From Lentisphaerales bacterium (GTDB taxonomy: Bacteria; Verrucomicrobiota; Kiritimatiellia; JAUXFM01), in the NCBI GenBank assembly GCA_030622955.1, contig JAUXFM010000007.1:1-45044 (forward strand): a stretch of 45,044 nt of DNA, read 5' to 3'. Below the pieces are notes generated by a model, which was not told where the DNA came from, did not search any database, and was given only the letters and a program-made list of their open reading frames with translations. Positions within the stretch are counted from its first letter, which is position 1. Each line of letters starts with the position of its first letter. Below are positions 22,851-31,762 of this stretch, piece after piece. The position numbers and the translations under genes were made by a program.

Positions 22851-23561
22851 CTATTCCTGACTATCGTCGCGCAGGAACTTGGGGTTGTTGCCTGCGATGA
22901 CAATTGTGACTTCGCCTTTTGTTTTTCCGTCGGCGAACTCGGTCAGGAGCTCACTCAAGTAGCCGCGATAGACGGTTTCAAACTTCTTGGTCAACTCGCG
23001 GCATACGGCTGCTTTGCGATCACCCATGATTTCGAGGGCCACCTGGAGCGTCTTTCCAACACGCATGGGTGATTCGAATATGATAATCGTGTGCGGCATG
23101 TCTTTCTCTTCTTCAAAGAAGCGCAGCATTGCTGTGCGCTTTTTTGGGGGATAGCCTTTGAAAGTATAGCTGGATGTCGGTAAGCCTGATTTCAGCAGAG
23201 CTACGGGGACAGCGCTTGCACCGGGTATGATGTCTGGCTCTATTCCAGCCTCGATGGCCGCGACGACCAGGCGATAGCCTGGATCACTTATGCCGGGATA
23301 TCCGCCATCTGTGCAGAGGGCGACGGTTTGACCTTCCTGCATGAGCTTCACGATGTATGCGCCAGTGTTTTCCTCGTTGCCCTGTCTGTAGGAGATGACC
23401 TTGGCAGGCTTAAGTATTTCGAGATGTGCGAGCAATGTTCTTGTACGCCTGGTGTCTTCGCAGGCAAGAACATTTGCGTCTTTCAGGGCGTCGATCATTC
23501 TTTTGCTCACGTCGCCCAGGTTGCCTATTGGCGTTGCGATTATATACAGCTTTCCAGTCAT
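22851..23561 (-). CDS. rsmI: 16S rRNA 2'-O-ribose C1402 methyltransferase
   Basis: A 236-residue SAM-dependent enzyme of the tetrapyrrole-methylase fold that methylates the ribose of C1402 in 16S rRNA. Diagnostic segments are LYIIATPIGNLGDVSKR (5-21), ACEDTRRT (33-40), CTDGGYPGISDPG and PTSSYTFKGYPPKKR. It is slightly shorter than E. coli RsmI because it ends soon after the catalytic domain. It is followed by the NtrC-type regulator gene. Confidence 0.93.
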   Translation of the reverse strand: MTGKLYIIATPIGNLGDVSKRMIDALKDANVLACEDTRRTRTLLAHLEILKPAKVISYRQGNEENTGAYIVKLMQEGQTVALCTDGGYPGISDPGYRLVVAAIEAGIEPDIIPGASAVPVALLKSGLPTSSYTFKGYPPKKRTAMLRFFEEEKDMPHTIIIFESPMRVGKTLQVALEIMGDRKAAVCRELTKKFETVYRGYLSELLTEFADGKTKGEVTIVIAGNNPKFLRDDSQE

Positions 23562-23621
23562 CCCGTTCAGAGTATGCGTTACTGTGTTTGAAGTTACAAT
23601 ACGCTATTCGTTTTGGCTTTC

Positions 23622-24707
23622 TTACTGTAACTGTACCGCGTCGCTGAAGCACGTGGCATGCTGGAAGTCGGGCTCGTATCCCTGTGGTGTTGACGCAGCT
23701 TTTCTCGTGGCCTGGATGAACGCGCCACTTGTGACCAGATCCCTGTCCGAGAGGGATTCAAAGCTGGATGCCAGGTGCTGCCTGCTGAGTGATGATTTTG
23801 TTTCAAGCGTTTTGTCGCATAGAACAAGAAAGCCTTCCTGTTCCAGCAGGGAGAGATGCACAGAATGAGGCAACCTGTTAATGAGAAAAGGTCGTCGTCC
23901 TTGAATCAATCGCCAGATAAAGTCAGGGTAGGTCCAGTGCCCATTCCACTCATGATCGATGCCGTGTGATTTGAAGTCGATCTGATGCGAGATGTAACCT
24001 GTTGGTTTCAGCCATCGGCGCATGGCCCTGTATGTGCCCGGCAGATCATTCACGTGCTCTAGAACTGCTTGGGAATAGACCATGTCGACCGTCTCCTCTT
24101 CCAGTGCGCTCGTGTCGCACCATGGGACCTTGTATTGGATGGGTGAACGGGGATCATGGTGATTGTTGATGGCGCGTCTGATTCTGGTCATTCGCGTCTG
24201 GTCCAATGCACGTCTCAATCTGTCATCGTCCAATAGATCTGAGGGGAAGTTGTAGTTGGTCAGATAAGGCTTTATTCTCGGGAATTCCTCAGCGTTCGGA
24301 ATGTCGGCTTTGTTTTCAAATAGTGCCACGAGATCGTCAAATACCTGCAGGTTCCGTTCTGATGTTGCATGCTCAACAACGTCAAATGCGAAGTATTGAT
24401 CGCTTCCTGAAAGCAATGCGGCCAGGCCAACGCCCAGTGAATCGCCTGGGCCCAGTTCTGCAACGATGCTTGGGCAGTGATTCAATCCATTGTTCTTGGC
24501 CATTACCAAATGTCGCAGCCACACAGAATAGCAGTATCTTGCGGAATCCGTGCCGCCGGTACCCCGCGTGCAGGGCCGCTGCATGCCGGGAAGATAGGTG
24601 GCAATGCCTGATATTATGCTTCTGTATCTCACTATGGCTCCTAGTGCGCGGTGCTCAATCCTGTATCTGTGCAAGTATATTGTTCGCAGGAATAGTAGGG
24701 CGAGCAT
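23622..24707 (-). CDS. Class I SAM-dependent methyltransferase, unknown substrate
   Basis: A 361-residue protein. The SAM-binding motif ELGPGDSLG is at 84-92. A following acidic strand end is in FDVVEH (108-113). VDMVYSQAVLEHVNDLPGTY matches motif IV/V of the methyltransferase_11-type fold. The N-terminus (about 1-20) is hydrophobic and basic, possibly a membrane contact. The substrate is not visible from sequence or neighbours. I prefer the ATG at 24707; an in-frame TTG at 24746 is also possible. Confidence 0.65.
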   Translation of the reverse strand: MLALLFLRTIYLHRYRIEHRALGAIVRYRSIISGIATYLPGMQRPCTRGTGGTDSARYCYSVWLRHLVMAKNNGLNHCPSIVAELGPGDSLGVGLAALLSGSDQYFAFDVVEHATSERNLQVFDDLVALFENKADIPNAEEFPRIKPYLTNYNFPSDLLDDDRLRRALDQTRMTRIRRAINNHHDPRSPIQYKVPWCDTSALEEETVDMVYSQAVLEHVNDLPGTYRAMRRWLKPTGYISHQIDFKSHGIDHEWNGHWTYPDFIWRLIQGRRPFLINRLPHSVHLSLLEQEGFLVLCDKTLETKSSLSRQHLASSFESLSDRDLVTSGAFIQATRKAASTPQGYEPDFQHATCFSDAVQLQ

Positions 24708-24868
24708 AGCCAGAATCCGGAGAGAGTAAAGTCTGGGCCACAACAAACTTGCGTTATTCTGCTATGGTTCAATCAGTCCGGGTTATGTCGGGTGATGTAA
24801 GTGTATGGGTGGGATGACAGATTTGATGAGGGGCTCGCAGTCGAAGATGTGCGGCTTGAACTAGGTCA

Positions 24869-25966
24869 TTACATCTGATGCAGGTGCTCCGTGATCCGGT
24901 CTTTGACAATGACCAATCCCTGCCTCTTTGTTGCGGAGAGAGTAATGGCCCTGGGGTGTTCTAGAAGTAGATCATGGAGGGCGTTGCGTGCGGCCAGGTT
25001 GTCGCATTTATTCAGCAGAAGCAGGGACGGTACATTGTCTGCGCCGATTTCTTTTAGTGTCTTTGCAACTATCTTCAGGTGGTCGGCCACATGAAGATGT
25101 CCGGCATCGGCGACTATCAGTAACAGGTCAGATTCGCGGACTTCATCCAGGGTGGATTTGAACGATGCTACTAGACTGTGCGGGAGCTGCCGGATGAATC
25201 CTACTGTATCGGTTAGAAGGATCTTGTTGCCTTCGGACAGGTGGACGAGCCTGGTTTTTGTGTCAAGAGTTGCAAAGAGTCGATCATCAACGTAGGCCTT
25301 GGCCTCGGTGAAGGCATTGAGCAATGTTGACTTTCCTGCGTTCGTGTAACCGACGAGGGCGACCGATGGCCAGGGACGGCGGCCACGGGTTCTGTGCCGT
25401 CGCTGCTGGATTTTTGCGAGCTTGCGTTTAAGGTCCTTGATACGTTTGCGCATTGGCTCATTGCGAAGCTGGAACGGACTCTCGCCGGGTCCTTTCATTC
25501 CTATGCCGCCCTTGAACCGCTGCTGTTTTGCAGAAACAGGTATTCGCGAGACCAGGTATTCGAGCTGTGCGAGCTCGACCTGCACCTGCGCTTCTGATGA
25601 TTGCGCGCGCCTGGCAAAGATCTGAAGTATGAGTTCTGTACGGTCGATGACCTTGATGTTGAGGGCAATGTCGAGATTGTTGACCTGTACAGAAGATAAT
25701 TCGTTGTTGGAGATAACGAGGTTGGCATTGGCCCGTCGACAGGCCAGTTGTATTTCTTCGAGCTTGCCAGATCCGATGAAGAAGTTTGGAGTGGGGCGGT
25801 CCCTGTGCTGGGTTATTGAGCCAACAATTGTGGCTCCCGCTGTATTTGCGAGCCGTTCGAGCTCTGCAATGGAATCCTTTGTCTGTCGGCGATCCTCGTG
25901 CCCGATAGAGACGTGCATGATCAGGGCTTTTTCAATCTCTTCGTTCTGTATCCATTCGGCAGGCAT
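24869..25966 (-). CDS. hflX: Ribosome-associated GTPase HflX
   Basis: A 365-residue GTPase that splits stalled or stressed ribosomes. An N-terminal HflX domain (about 15-190) includes the glycine-rich segment GGIGMKGPGES (153-163). The G-domain has GYTNAGKST (206-214), DTVGF (253-257) and LLNKCD. The stretch after GPGE differs from the common TQLE wording, which is a mild departure. I chose the ATG at 25966, preceded by GAGGTGG at 8-base spacing; a GTG at 25978 lacks a spaced site. It starts two bases after the stop of the small Cys-rich gene, so the two are co-translated. Confidence 0.93.
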   Translation of the reverse strand: MPAEWIQNEEIEKALIMHVSIGHEDRRQTKDSIAELERLANTAGATIVGSITQHRDRPTPNFFIGSGKLEEIQLACRRANANLVISNNELSSVQVNNLDIALNIKVIDRTELILQIFARRAQSSEAQVQVELAQLEYLVSRIPVSAKQQRFKGGIGMKGPGESPFQLRNEPMRKRIKDLKRKLAKIQQRRHRTRGRRPWPSVALVGYTNAGKSTLLNAFTEAKAYVDDRLFATLDTKTRLVHLSEGNKILLTDTVGFIRQLPHSLVASFKSTLDEVRESDLLLIVADAGHLHVADHLKIVAKTLKEIGADNVPSLLLLNKCDNLAARNALHDLLLEHPRAITLSATKRQGLVIVKDRITEHLHQM

Positions 25967-25968
25967 GA

Positions 25969-26229
25969 TCAGATCCACCTCAACCTAGTCCGTGTGCCCT
26001 GCAGATTTCGTCCTTTTGGGAACGTGGTCTGTCTCAGCTCGTGCGGAGTTTTCACGTGCGCACTTTTCTGCCAGTATTCGAATTCACCGTGAAGCCTGGC
26101 AGAGCTTAACCCGGTACAGCACCGTTTGCCTTGCCATTGCTCGCGCGGGAACTCGAACGCCCAGCAATACTTGCCCAGGTTAAGCGGGCAGGTATAGCAT
26201 TTGTGAGTTGGTTTATTCGTGCGCTGCAT
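25969..26229 (-). CDS. Small cysteine-rich protein upstream of hflX
   Basis: An 86-residue protein with a Cys cluster in the first half: Cys11, 14, 22, 37, 38 (KCYTCPLNLGKYC, then GKRCC). This could bind zinc or an Fe-S cluster. The second half is basic and without a clear fold. No signal peptide is seen. The frame ends two bases before the hflX ATG, and the hflX ribosome site lies inside its last codons; this arrangement supports it being a real gene. I do not recognise a named family. A weak promoter-like TTGCGA...TGATAT pair lies just upstream. Confidence 0.5.
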   Translation of the reverse strand: MQRTNKPTHKCYTCPLNLGKYCWAFEFPREQWQGKRCCTGLSSARLHGEFEYWQKSAHVKTPHELRQTTFPKGRNLQGTRTRLRWI

Positions 26230-26392
26230 TTGGCTGCTTTTCTTTCTTTATATCACCGTTGTCTATAGAAATCTCGCAACATTGATAAAAATGCCTTCTA
26301 AATTGCTGGGCGGCCACAAATTCAAGATCCAAATGTCGAACTCCGAAACAAAGGGCTAGCAATCCCGACAACCTGAATATAGGATTTCATCC

Positions 26393-27439
26393 ATGCGCGA
26401 GGTGCGTTTAATAGTTTGTGATCTTGATGGGACCATTCTTGGGCCCGTGAGTGAATACAGTCTTTACGGTCATTTTGGTGAGTTAATCAACGACTTCAGG
26501 CGTCGCCATAATGCTGTTTGGGTTGTCTGTACCGGGCGCAGTATGAAGAGCTTCCGGAAAGTCTTCTCTCCCTTCAAGGCTCTGGACATAAGGCCTGACT
26601 TCATCATTGTAGAGCATGCGCATATTTACAGTGCAACAGGATTTGGCTATATGGCTCACTGGTTGTGGAATATACGTATCCGTTTTGCTGCGTGGCGGAG
26701 CAGGCGGGTGGTCAAGAAAGCGCTGACCGAGCTTGGCCAGAAAGTGCGGCCTCGGTTCCACAAGGTTAGATCCGTCAGCGTTGGGTCTGAGAGCATGCGC
26801 GTACGATGCCAGGATGGTGCAACCTGTGTTGAGGTGGCCGAATTCATGCGAAAGGAGATTAGTCGTCATCGGAATCTGAACGTCTTCGAGCAGCTGCTCG
26901 AAGTCGAAGTGAGGTCTGTGCCATTTACCAAGGGCATAGCAATTGGCGAAGTCGCTCGCCACCTGGAAGTGGGATCGGAAGCCATCATGACTATTGGTGA
27001 TGGTCACAACGACATAAGCATGTTGAATCCAGGGATAGCATGTATGTCTGGATGTCCTATGAATGCGGAGCCGGAGGTCATGGAGGCAGTTCGCGTGATG
27101 GCGGGACATATAGCGAGTAAGCCCGTGCTGGCCGGCACGGTTGAAGTGCTGGAAGCATACAGAGATGGCGAAGTGTCTTCTGAATTACCAGAAGGCTGGG
27201 AGCATCCGGCGCTGACGACCGCATATTCAGACAGAAAGCTACGCAAGCGCTCGCGTGGCGTGAAGATGCCTTGGCGGAGTATCGCAATCTTCGTTGCTGC
27301 GGTTTATGTCAGCCTGATGGCATTGAGCAAGTTTGGCATCCTGCCAGGTGCCGTTGGTGGGATCATCACGAAGCCATTGAATGTCATCATTGAGCTGATA
27401 TGGCCAAGTGCATCCGAGCCGCCTTTGCCTTCAACGTGA
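26393..27439 (+). CDS. HAD-family (Cof-like) hydrolase with C-terminal membrane helix
   Basis: A 348-residue protein. HAD motif I is DLDGT (nucleophile Asp10, acid/base Asp12), motif II is in CTGRS (about 46-50), the conserved Lys is in FTKGIAI, and motif IV is GDGHNDISML. The cap is of subtype IIB, as in Cof and sucrose- or mannosyl-phosphate phosphatases. Unusually, it continues into a basic linker (about 268-290) and a hydrophobic helix at about 296-313 with a further hydrophobic tail, so the enzyme may sit at the inner membrane. The substrate is unknown. Confidence 0.75.
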   Translation: MREVRLIVCDLDGTILGPVSEYSLYGHFGELINDFRRRHNAVWVVCTGRSMKSFRKVFSPFKALDIRPDFIIVEHAHIYSATGFGYMAHWLWNIRIRFAAWRSRRVVKKALTELGQKVRPRFHKVRSVSVGSESMRVRCQDGATCVEVAEFMRKEISRHRNLNVFEQLLEVEVRSVPFTKGIAIGEVARHLEVGSEAIMTIGDGHNDISMLNPGIACMSGCPMNAEPEVMEAVRVMAGHIASKPVLAGTVEVLEAYRDGEVSSELPEGWEHPALTTAYSDRKLRKRSRGVKMPWRSIAIFVAAVYVSLMALSKFGILPGAVGGIITKPLNVIIELIWPSASEPPLPST

Positions 27440-27460
27440 TGGGAAGCGCAGGCGGGGAGC

Positions 27461-28858
27461 CTATTCTTTGGTCGAATCCGGGGGTTCGATGTCGGGTGCG
27501 GCTGATGGAAGTTTTCGATAGAGGGTAGCCAGGCTGATTTTCAGGGCTCTCGCTGCTTTCTCCTTGTTGCCCCCAAAGCTCTCGAGTACCTGCTTGATAT
27601 AGTCCTCTTCCCTGGTGCGCAGGAAGGTCTTGAGAGACTTGCACTTGTGAAGATCGGAGCCGTCCTCGAAGCCTATGTCGCCCAATTCCACCGCTTTGAT
27701 TATCCGCGGGGGCAGCACATCGAGGGTGATCGTCCTGTCCCGTGCAAAGGTTATAGCATGCTTGAGCGCGTTTTCCAGCTCGCGAACGTTGCCGGGCCAT
27801 GTATATCGCTCGATGATCTTGCGTGCTTCAGTTGTCAGCTGGACTCCCTCGGCGGCATCGCCCATCTCTTGCTGGATCACATGATAGACAAGCGGGAGAA
27901 GATCATCAGGCCGGTCGCGAAGTGGTTTGATTTCTATTGGTATTACACTGAGGCGATAGTAGAGATCCTCCCGGAAAGTTCCCTGCTCGATCATCTCTTC
28001 GAGTCTTCTATTCGTGGCGGCAAGGATGCGGGCATCAATGGGTATGTTCTCGTTGCTGCCGACTTTGCGGATCTCCTTGGATTGAAGGATCCTGAGTAGC
28101 TTGCCCTGGATGCTGAGTGACATCGAACCAATTTCATCCAGCAGGATTGTGCCGCCATCTGCGGCTTCGAAGAGGCCTTTCTTATTGGCCGATGCCCCTG
28201 TGAAGGCGCCTTTAACGTGGCCGAACATTTCTGATTCAAGAAGTGGTTCTGGCAGTGCGGCGCAGTTCACGCCGAGGAATTTTTTTTCCTTTCTCTTGCT
28301 GTGAGCATGGATGGCCTTCGCAACGAGTTCCTTTCCGGTGCCGCTTTCACCATATATCAGGACGGTTGTGTCGGTGGGTGCGACTCGTTCTATCATGGCA
28401 CAAACATCGTGCATTGCCTGGCTTTCGGCAACGATGTTCTCGAATCGGTATCTTGTCTCAAGCTGGTTCTTCAGGTTCAGGTTTTCGGTTAGAGCGCGGC
28501 GGTATTCCAGGGCACGTTGCACTGTGATGAGCAGCTCATCAACCTTGAAGGGCTTTGTTACGTAGTCGAACGCGCCGAGCTTCATTGCTTCTATAGCGGT
28601 TTCTACCGAACCGTAAGCGGTCAGCATGATCACTGACATTGATGGCGCAGCTTTGCGCGTGGTCTTGAGGAGTTCCATTCCGTTGATAGGGGTCATGCGG
28701 ATATCAGAAATGAGGAGGTCGAATTCCTCTGTACTGATCATTTCCTGTGCCTTGGCCGCTTCTCGGACAGGGATGGCGTCATACCCCTCGGCCTTGAGCA
28801 GAGTGCTCAGAACGCTAAGGATATTTGCTTCATTATCAACTATGAGTATTCTTGCCAC
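27461..28858 (-). CDS. Sigma-54-dependent NtrC-family response regulator
   Basis: A 465-residue regulator. The receiver has Asp52 (FDLLISDIRM). The AAA+ domain has Walker A GESGTGKE (170-177), GAFTGA (217-222) and TILLDEI (237-243). A Fis-type helix-turn-helix lies at about 415-450 (GGNKEKAARALKISLATLYRKL). No kinase gene is adjacent, so its partner is encoded elsewhere. It is convergent with the HAD gene, 21 bases apart. Its targets cannot be read from the sequence. Confidence 0.93.
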   Translation of the reverse strand: MARILIVDNEANILSVLSTLLKAEGYDAIPVREAAKAQEMISTEEFDLLISDIRMTPINGMELLKTTRKAAPSMSVIMLTAYGSVETAIEAMKLGAFDYVTKPFKVDELLITVQRALEYRRALTENLNLKNQLETRYRFENIVAESQAMHDVCAMIERVAPTDTTVLIYGESGTGKELVAKAIHAHSKRKEKKFLGVNCAALPEPLLESEMFGHVKGAFTGASANKKGLFEAADGGTILLDEIGSMSLSIQGKLLRILQSKEIRKVGSNENIPIDARILAATNRRLEEMIEQGTFREDLYYRLSVIPIEIKPLRDRPDDLLPLVYHVIQQEMGDAAEGVQLTTEARKIIERYTWPGNVRELENALKHAITFARDRTITLDVLPPRIIKAVELGDIGFEDGSDLHKCKSLKTFLRTREEDYIKQVLESFGGNKEKAARALKISLATLYRKLPSAAPDIEPPDSTKE

Positions 28859-29024
28859 CCGGATTCGTCCCTGCCTGGCCTAGTGTTCTCAGTATGGCGA
28901 AAATGAAGCGCCCGCTTCATTACATGATCAATCTATCCCCAGGTTCGCACTTTTGCAAGGCGAAAGAGCGGTAAGAGGCTCAAGCTGATGTCTGGTCCTG
29001 TCTGGCGACGTATTGTGCCGGGAA

Positions 29025-30185
29025 TCAGGCCTTCTTGGCTGCTGCTTCCTTTATCAGGTTGAGGGCAATGACTTCACGTTGTATCTGGTTGGTGCCCTCG
29101 TAGATCTGCGTGATCTTGGCATCGCGCATCATCTTTTCGACGGGGTATTCCTTCATGTAACCGTATCCACCGAAAATCTGCACGGCGTCAACGGTCACCT
29201 TCATCGCAACGTCAGAGGCATAGAGTTTGCACATTGCCGACATCTTGCTCACGTTCTTTGCGCCGCCATCGACCCATCGGGCTACCTGGTAGATCAGTGC
29301 CCTGGCTGCTTCCACCTGTGTTGCCATGTCGGCAAGCATGAATTGTACGCCCTGGAATGAACTGATTGATTTACCAAACTGACGACGTTCCCTGCTGTAC
29401 TTTACGGCTTCGTCAAGCGCACCGGCTGCAATGCCAAGGGCCTGTGCAGCGACGCCGGGGCGAGACTGGTCGAGCGTCTTCATTGCGATGATGAATCCCA
29501 GACCTTCTTTTCCGAGCAGATTCTCCTTTGGAATTCTACAGTCCTGGAAGATGAGTTCCCGGGTAACCGATGCCCTGATGCCCATTTTGTTTTCTTTCTT
29601 TCCAAAATCAAAACCGGGCGTGCCCTTTTCTACTATGAATGCGCTGGCTCCCCTGGGGCCTTTCGCTTTGTTGGTCATGGCAATGATGGTATATATGTCG
29701 GCTTCACCACCGTTGGTGATCCACTGCTTTGTGCCGTTCAGTACGTATTCGTCACCATCCTTGATCGCAGTTGTCTGGATCCCGGCGGCATCACTACCTG
29801 CATTGGCCTCCGTCAGGCCAAATGCCGCGAGAGATTGCCCGGAAGCAATAGGGGGCAGGAATTTCTTTTTCTGTTCGTCTGAACCGTGAATGATGATAGG
29901 GAAGGTACCCAGCGCGGTTGCTGCGACCGAGAGTGCGATGCCGGAACAAACCTTTGAGAGTTCCTCGACAGCAACGACGAGTTCCATTACTCCGCCGCCC
30001 ATGCCGCCATATTTCTCCTCGATATAGAGGCCGCAAAGATCCGACTGGGCGAAAAGATCGAAGATTTCGCGTGGGAATTCGCCCGATTCGTCGAACTGTT
30101 CGCGTACAGGTTTGATTTTCTCTTCAGAAATCTGCCTGCACATGTCTTGGATCATTACCTGTTCTTCAGTCAGTCCGTAGTCCAC
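29025..30185 (-). CDS. Acyl-CoA dehydrogenase
   Basis: A 386-residue flavoprotein that oxidises acyl-CoA to trans-2-enoyl-CoA and passes electrons to ETF. Signature segments are AFGLTEANAGSDA (substrate/FAD loop), QWITNGGEAD, and QIYEGTNQIQRE with the probable catalytic base Glu363. It fits the short-/medium-chain butyryl-CoA dehydrogenase group; chain length cannot be read from sequence. I chose the GTG at 30185, preceded by AGGGGG at 6-base spacing, because the family starts with M-D-x-x-L-T-E-E-Q; a GTG at 30200 is less likely. No ETF or other beta-oxidation genes are near. Confidence 0.9.
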   Translation of the reverse strand: MDYGLTEEQVMIQDMCRQISEEKIKPVREQFDESGEFPREIFDLFAQSDLCGLYIEEKYGGMGGGVMELVVAVEELSKVCSGIALSVAATALGTFPIIIHGSDEQKKKFLPPIASGQSLAAFGLTEANAGSDAAGIQTTAIKDGDEYVLNGTKQWITNGGEADIYTIIAMTNKAKGPRGASAFIVEKGTPGFDFGKKENKMGIRASVTRELIFQDCRIPKENLLGKEGLGFIIAMKTLDQSRPGVAAQALGIAAGALDEAVKYSRERRQFGKSISSFQGVQFMLADMATQVEAARALIYQVARWVDGGAKNVSKMSAMCKLYASDVAMKVTVDAVQIFGGYGYMKEYPVEKMMRDAKITQIYEGTNQIQREVIALNLIKEAAAKKA

Positions 30186-30366
30186 GAGATACCCCCTCAC
30201 ACATTTGAAGAATTAGCAATTTGCATTAATGGATCGTGCCCATTCCGGATGGCATAAGCGATCACAATATGCAGATGAGGGTTGCTGGGCAAGGCAAAAA
30301 GGATTCTGCTTGTAAGATAAGGTGTTTATTGTAGAGTTGCAGGCCGTCAAGGGGGGGGATGGGATA

Positions 30367-31656
30367 GTGAAGGAAATCGGGCTAGGATTACTCGGATTCG
30401 GGATAGTTGGCGCGGGCGTGGTCGAGGGATTGCGGCGTGATGCTGACCTGATGGAGAAGCGTGCTGGCGTCAGGCTTGTACTCAGGAAGGTAGCGGACGT
30501 CGACATCGAAAGCGACAGGGGTGTCGAAATCGACAGTGGACTCCTGACGCAGGACGCTTATTCGGTGATCAACGATCCGGAAGTGCAGATTGTCATTGAA
30601 CTTGTGGGTGGCACGACATTTGCCCGGGAATTTACCTGTGAAGCTCTGAAACTGGGCAAACCCGTGGTAACGGCCAACAAGGCCTTGATCGCCAAGCATG
30701 GCAAAGAGATCTTCGAGCTTGCGCGAAAGAATAATACCAAGATCTATTTCGGCGCGAGTGTGGGTAGTGCCATCCCGATTATCAGGTCAATGCGCGAGGG
30801 GCTCTCTTCCAACAGGATGAGCAGTGTTTATGGGATTCTCAACGGAACCTGCAACTATATCCTGGCGCAAATCGAGGAGCATAAGCTGCCATTTGATCAG
30901 GTCCTCAATGATGCCCAGGAGAAGGGCTATGCGGAAGCTGACCCGAGTCTTGATGTTGATGGATTTGACACGGCGCACAAAGCAACCATCCTGGCAACGC
31001 TCGCCTATGGTTTTTGCGTGCCTCTTGAGGATGTCTACGTTGAGGGGCTCCGTGGCATCGCATCGGAAGATATTGAATATGCGATGGAATTAGGGTATCG
31101 GATCAAATTGTTGGCTACGATCAAGGAGGCGGGCGATGACATTGAAGTGCGCGTGCATCCGACTCTTGTGCCGCTAAGCCATATCCTTGCTTCAGTGAAC
31201 GATGTTTTTAACGCGATGGTGGTCGATGGCGACCTGGCAGGTGAAGTAATGTGCTATGGACGCGGAGCAGGAAGGTTCCCTGCGGCCAGCACGATTTTGA
31301 GTGATCTCGTTGATGTTGCTGGCCAGGTGGCATCGGGTTCATGGCGGGAGTTTCCCATAGAATGGCGGGGCAACGACCGCGCGGTGAGGAAGATAGAGGA
31401 TGTCGAGACCGCAAATTATCTCAGGCTGTCTGTTAAAGATCCAGAAGCGGGAGCAGCAGCGGCCAGGGACTTGCTTGCCGGGATGGGGATCTCCGTTGAC
31501 TCTTGCGTGACAAAAGCAGCGGGCGCTGATGGCAAGCCTTGCGTAGTGATTACTACTGGTTCGGCAAAAGACGGCATTGTGCAGAAATGCCAGGCCGAAA
31601 TTGACTGTTTGGACGTGGTCAATGCGCCTTCGATAAGGTTCAGGATCAAAGGGTAG
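30367..31656 (+). CDS. hom: Homoserine dehydrogenase
   Basis: A 429-residue enzyme that reduces aspartate semialdehyde to homoserine with NAD(P)H. The nucleotide loop is GFGIVG (10-15). Catalytic-domain motifs are TANKALIAKHG, YGILNGTCNYIL and DVDGFDTAHKA. The C-terminal part (from about 350) is an ACT domain, the usual site for threonine feedback. The most likely start is the GTG at 30367, where the domain begins and a G-rich site precedes; an in-frame GTG at 30322 is less likely. lysC follows, giving the first part of the threonine pathway. Confidence 0.93.
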   Translation: MKEIGLGLLGFGIVGAGVVEGLRRDADLMEKRAGVRLVLRKVADVDIESDRGVEIDSGLLTQDAYSVINDPEVQIVIELVGGTTFAREFTCEALKLGKPVVTANKALIAKHGKEIFELARKNNTKIYFGASVGSAIPIIRSMREGLSSNRMSSVYGILNGTCNYILAQIEEHKLPFDQVLNDAQEKGYAEADPSLDVDGFDTAHKATILATLAYGFCVPLEDVYVEGLRGIASEDIEYAMELGYRIKLLATIKEAGDDIEVRVHPTLVPLSHILASVNDVFNAMVVDGDLAGEVMCYGRGAGRFPAASTILSDLVDVAGQVASGSWREFPIEWRGNDRAVRKIEDVETANYLRLSVKDPEAGAAAARDLLAGMGISVDSCVTKAAGADGKPCVVITTGSAKDGIVQKCQAEIDCLDVVNAPSIRFRIKG

Positions 31657-31658
31657 TG

Positions 31659-31680
31659 GCTGTCTGTTTTTTCGGACAGC
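31659..31680 (+). terminator. Hairpin after hom
   Basis: GCTGTCTG and CGGACAGC (31659-31666 and 31673-31680) form an 8-bp stem with one G-U pair and a TTTTTT loop, starting two bases after the hom stop codon. There is no T-run after it, so it may stabilise or attenuate the message between hom and lysC rather than end it. Confidence 0.4.
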
Positions 31681-31762
31681 GGTTACTTGTTGTTGGATTC
31701 GATAAGTATGTCGATGTACGACTCGTAAAGTGCTTGAGTGACAGTAGCAGAGGAAGAGACAA

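Noticed and set aside
30322-30366. N-terminal extension of hom from an upstream GTG
   Set aside because: The Rossmann domain begins at the later GTG (30367), which has a G-rich site; the extra 15 residues do not fit the family.
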